NCBI RefSeq assembly: GCF_021043605.1
Contig: NZ_JAJNFB010000004.1
Location: 23,024 to 87,023 of the forward strand
From: Borreliella americana
Lineage (GTDB): Bacteria; Spirochaetota; Spirochaetia; Borreliales; Borreliaceae
Length of the DNA: 64,000 nt
Reading direction: 5' to 3'
The stretch's first letter is position 1. Every line of letters begins with the position of its first letter. Of this stretch, positions 63,239 through 64,000 are shown piece by piece. Made by a program: the position numbers and the translations under genes. The notes below the pieces were generated by a model. The model was not told where the DNA came from. It worked only from the letters and a program-made list of their open reading frames with translations, and made no database searches.

Positions 63239-64000
63239 ATGTATTCATTAAGTGCATCAAAAAAGGATAAAATTTATAAAGATCTTTTAAAAATTGCAAT
63301 TCCAACTGCTATTGAATTTTTTTTATTTAATTTTATTTCTCTTACAGATAATGCCATGGTTGCATATCTTGGTGATTATCCTGTTGCAGGAGTTTCTCTT
63401 GCAAATAAATTTTTTGAACTGTTTGTTACTATTGGGTTTGCTATGGTAGGAGCTTATAATATAATCGCTACAAGGCAATACAATCAGGGCGATTTTAAGA
63501 GTTTTAGAAATACATTTTTTATTAGTATATTAATTATTATTTTATTTTCTTTTCCATTTATAGTTATTTCTAGATTGAATCCCCTTTTTTTACTCAGATT
63601 AATTTCTAATGATGCGAAGGCAGTTTATTATGGGGCTATATATTTAAACATAGCTATTTTTTCTTTCGTATTTGCAATTATAAAAGGGCTCGTTGCTAAT
63701 GCTCTTAAGGTTATTGAAATTGTTAAATTCCAAGTTTACATTTCTATTTTTGCAGTTTTTTTAAATTTAATATTAAATTATATTTTTATTTTTGTTTTTA
63801 ATATGGGGGTAGTTGGGGCTGCTATTGCAACAACAGTTGTTCGTACTGTAGAGCTTATTGTTTATCTTTTTTATACAGTGTTTAATAAGAATTCGATTTT
63901 AAACCTTAAGCTTGATGATTTAAGTGTTAATGTTAATTTGTTTTTTCAGCTAATTAAATTTTTTATTCCAATTATTTTAAATGATTTTATTTGGTTTTTT
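63239..64000 (+). CDS. Second MATE-family transporter, 3' end outside the window
   Basis: The frame is open from ATG 63239 to the window end (254 codons). GGAGA lies five bases upstream. LLKIAIPTAIEFFLFNFISL and VAYLGDYPVAGVSLANKFFE repeat the MATE signature of the gene just before, so the two are tandem paralogues; the spacing of 165 bases suggests one transcript. They may also work as a pair. The second half lies outside. Confidence 0.88.
   Translation, partial: MYSLSASKKDKIYKDLLKIAIPTAIEFFLFNFISLTDNAMVAYLGDYPVAGVSLANKFFELFVTIGFAMVGAYNIIATRQYNQGDFKSFRNTFFISILIIILFSFPFIVISRLNPLFLLRLISNDAKAVYYGAIYLNIAIFSFVFAIIKGLVANALKVIEIVKFQVYISIFAVFLNLILNYIFIFVFNMGVVGAAIATTVVRTVELIVYLFYTVFNKNSILNLKLDDLSVNVNLFFQLIKFFIPIILNDFIWFF

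Overview
The window looks like a piece of the linear chromosome of a Lyme-group Borrelia (Borreliella). It is strongly A+T-rich, gene-dense and free of mobile elements. Gene order matches my memory of B. burgdorferi B31 from about BB_0527 to BB_0584. That assignment rests on remembered synteny and was not checked by a search, so locus names below are given only where the order is unambiguous. Several traits fit a host-dependent spirochaete: relaxed lipoprotein signals, a PTS without many sugar-specific parts nearby, duplicated chemotaxis genes, no biosynthetic operons, and TTG or GTG starts behind good GGAGG ribosome sites.

Layout. 1-10 kb: the 3' part of coaX, an aldo/keto reductase, a three-gene minus-strand group (TIGR02757 protein, glucosaminidase, membrane protein with a degenerate hydrolase domain), then phnP-like, exoA, a periplasmic unknown and an M16 protease lipoprotein. 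9.8-10.2 kb: tRNA-Glu(TTC), tRNA-Lys(TTT) and tRNA-Lys(CTT), all on the minus strand, with two clear sigma70 promoters. 10.2-16 kb: TPR protein, bactofilin, Bax-inhibitor-like protein, EF-G, KTSC protein, TPR lipoprotein and a barrel-like exported protein. 16-28 kb: prs, a sugar kinase, a six-gene minus-strand run (cheY1, fliS, a FlgN/FliT-like gene, polA, coaE, a SPOR protein), ligA and an acidic coiled-coil protein.

28-31.4 kb: three overlapping genes that I read as the large, iron-sulphur and flavin subunits of a molybdenum hydroxylase (xanthine dehydrogenase family) with almost all cofactor sites lost. This is the most unexpected content of the window. 31.5-34.1 kb: ptsH-ptsI-crr, ended by a strong hairpin. 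34-39.4 kb: htpG, gnd and three DUF3996-type exported proteins in tandem. The first corresponds by position to BB0562, reported as a lipase.

39.6-46 kb: a chemotaxis operon (cheW2, STAS protein, cheA1, cheB1, a soluble MCP-like protein, cheY2). 46-54.6 kb: tRNA-Leu(CAA), an archaeal-type UMP kinase, a glycosyltransferase, an ABC pair, pyrG, two unknowns and a soluble chemoreceptor. 54.7-64 kb: dnaE, a YggT protein, recG, a VanY-like carboxypeptidase and two MATE transporters, the second cut by the window end.

The plus strand stays T- and G-rich under genes of either orientation. This fits it being the leading strand of a replichore whose origin lies to the left. Plus-strand genes outnumber minus-strand genes by roughly 36 to 21.
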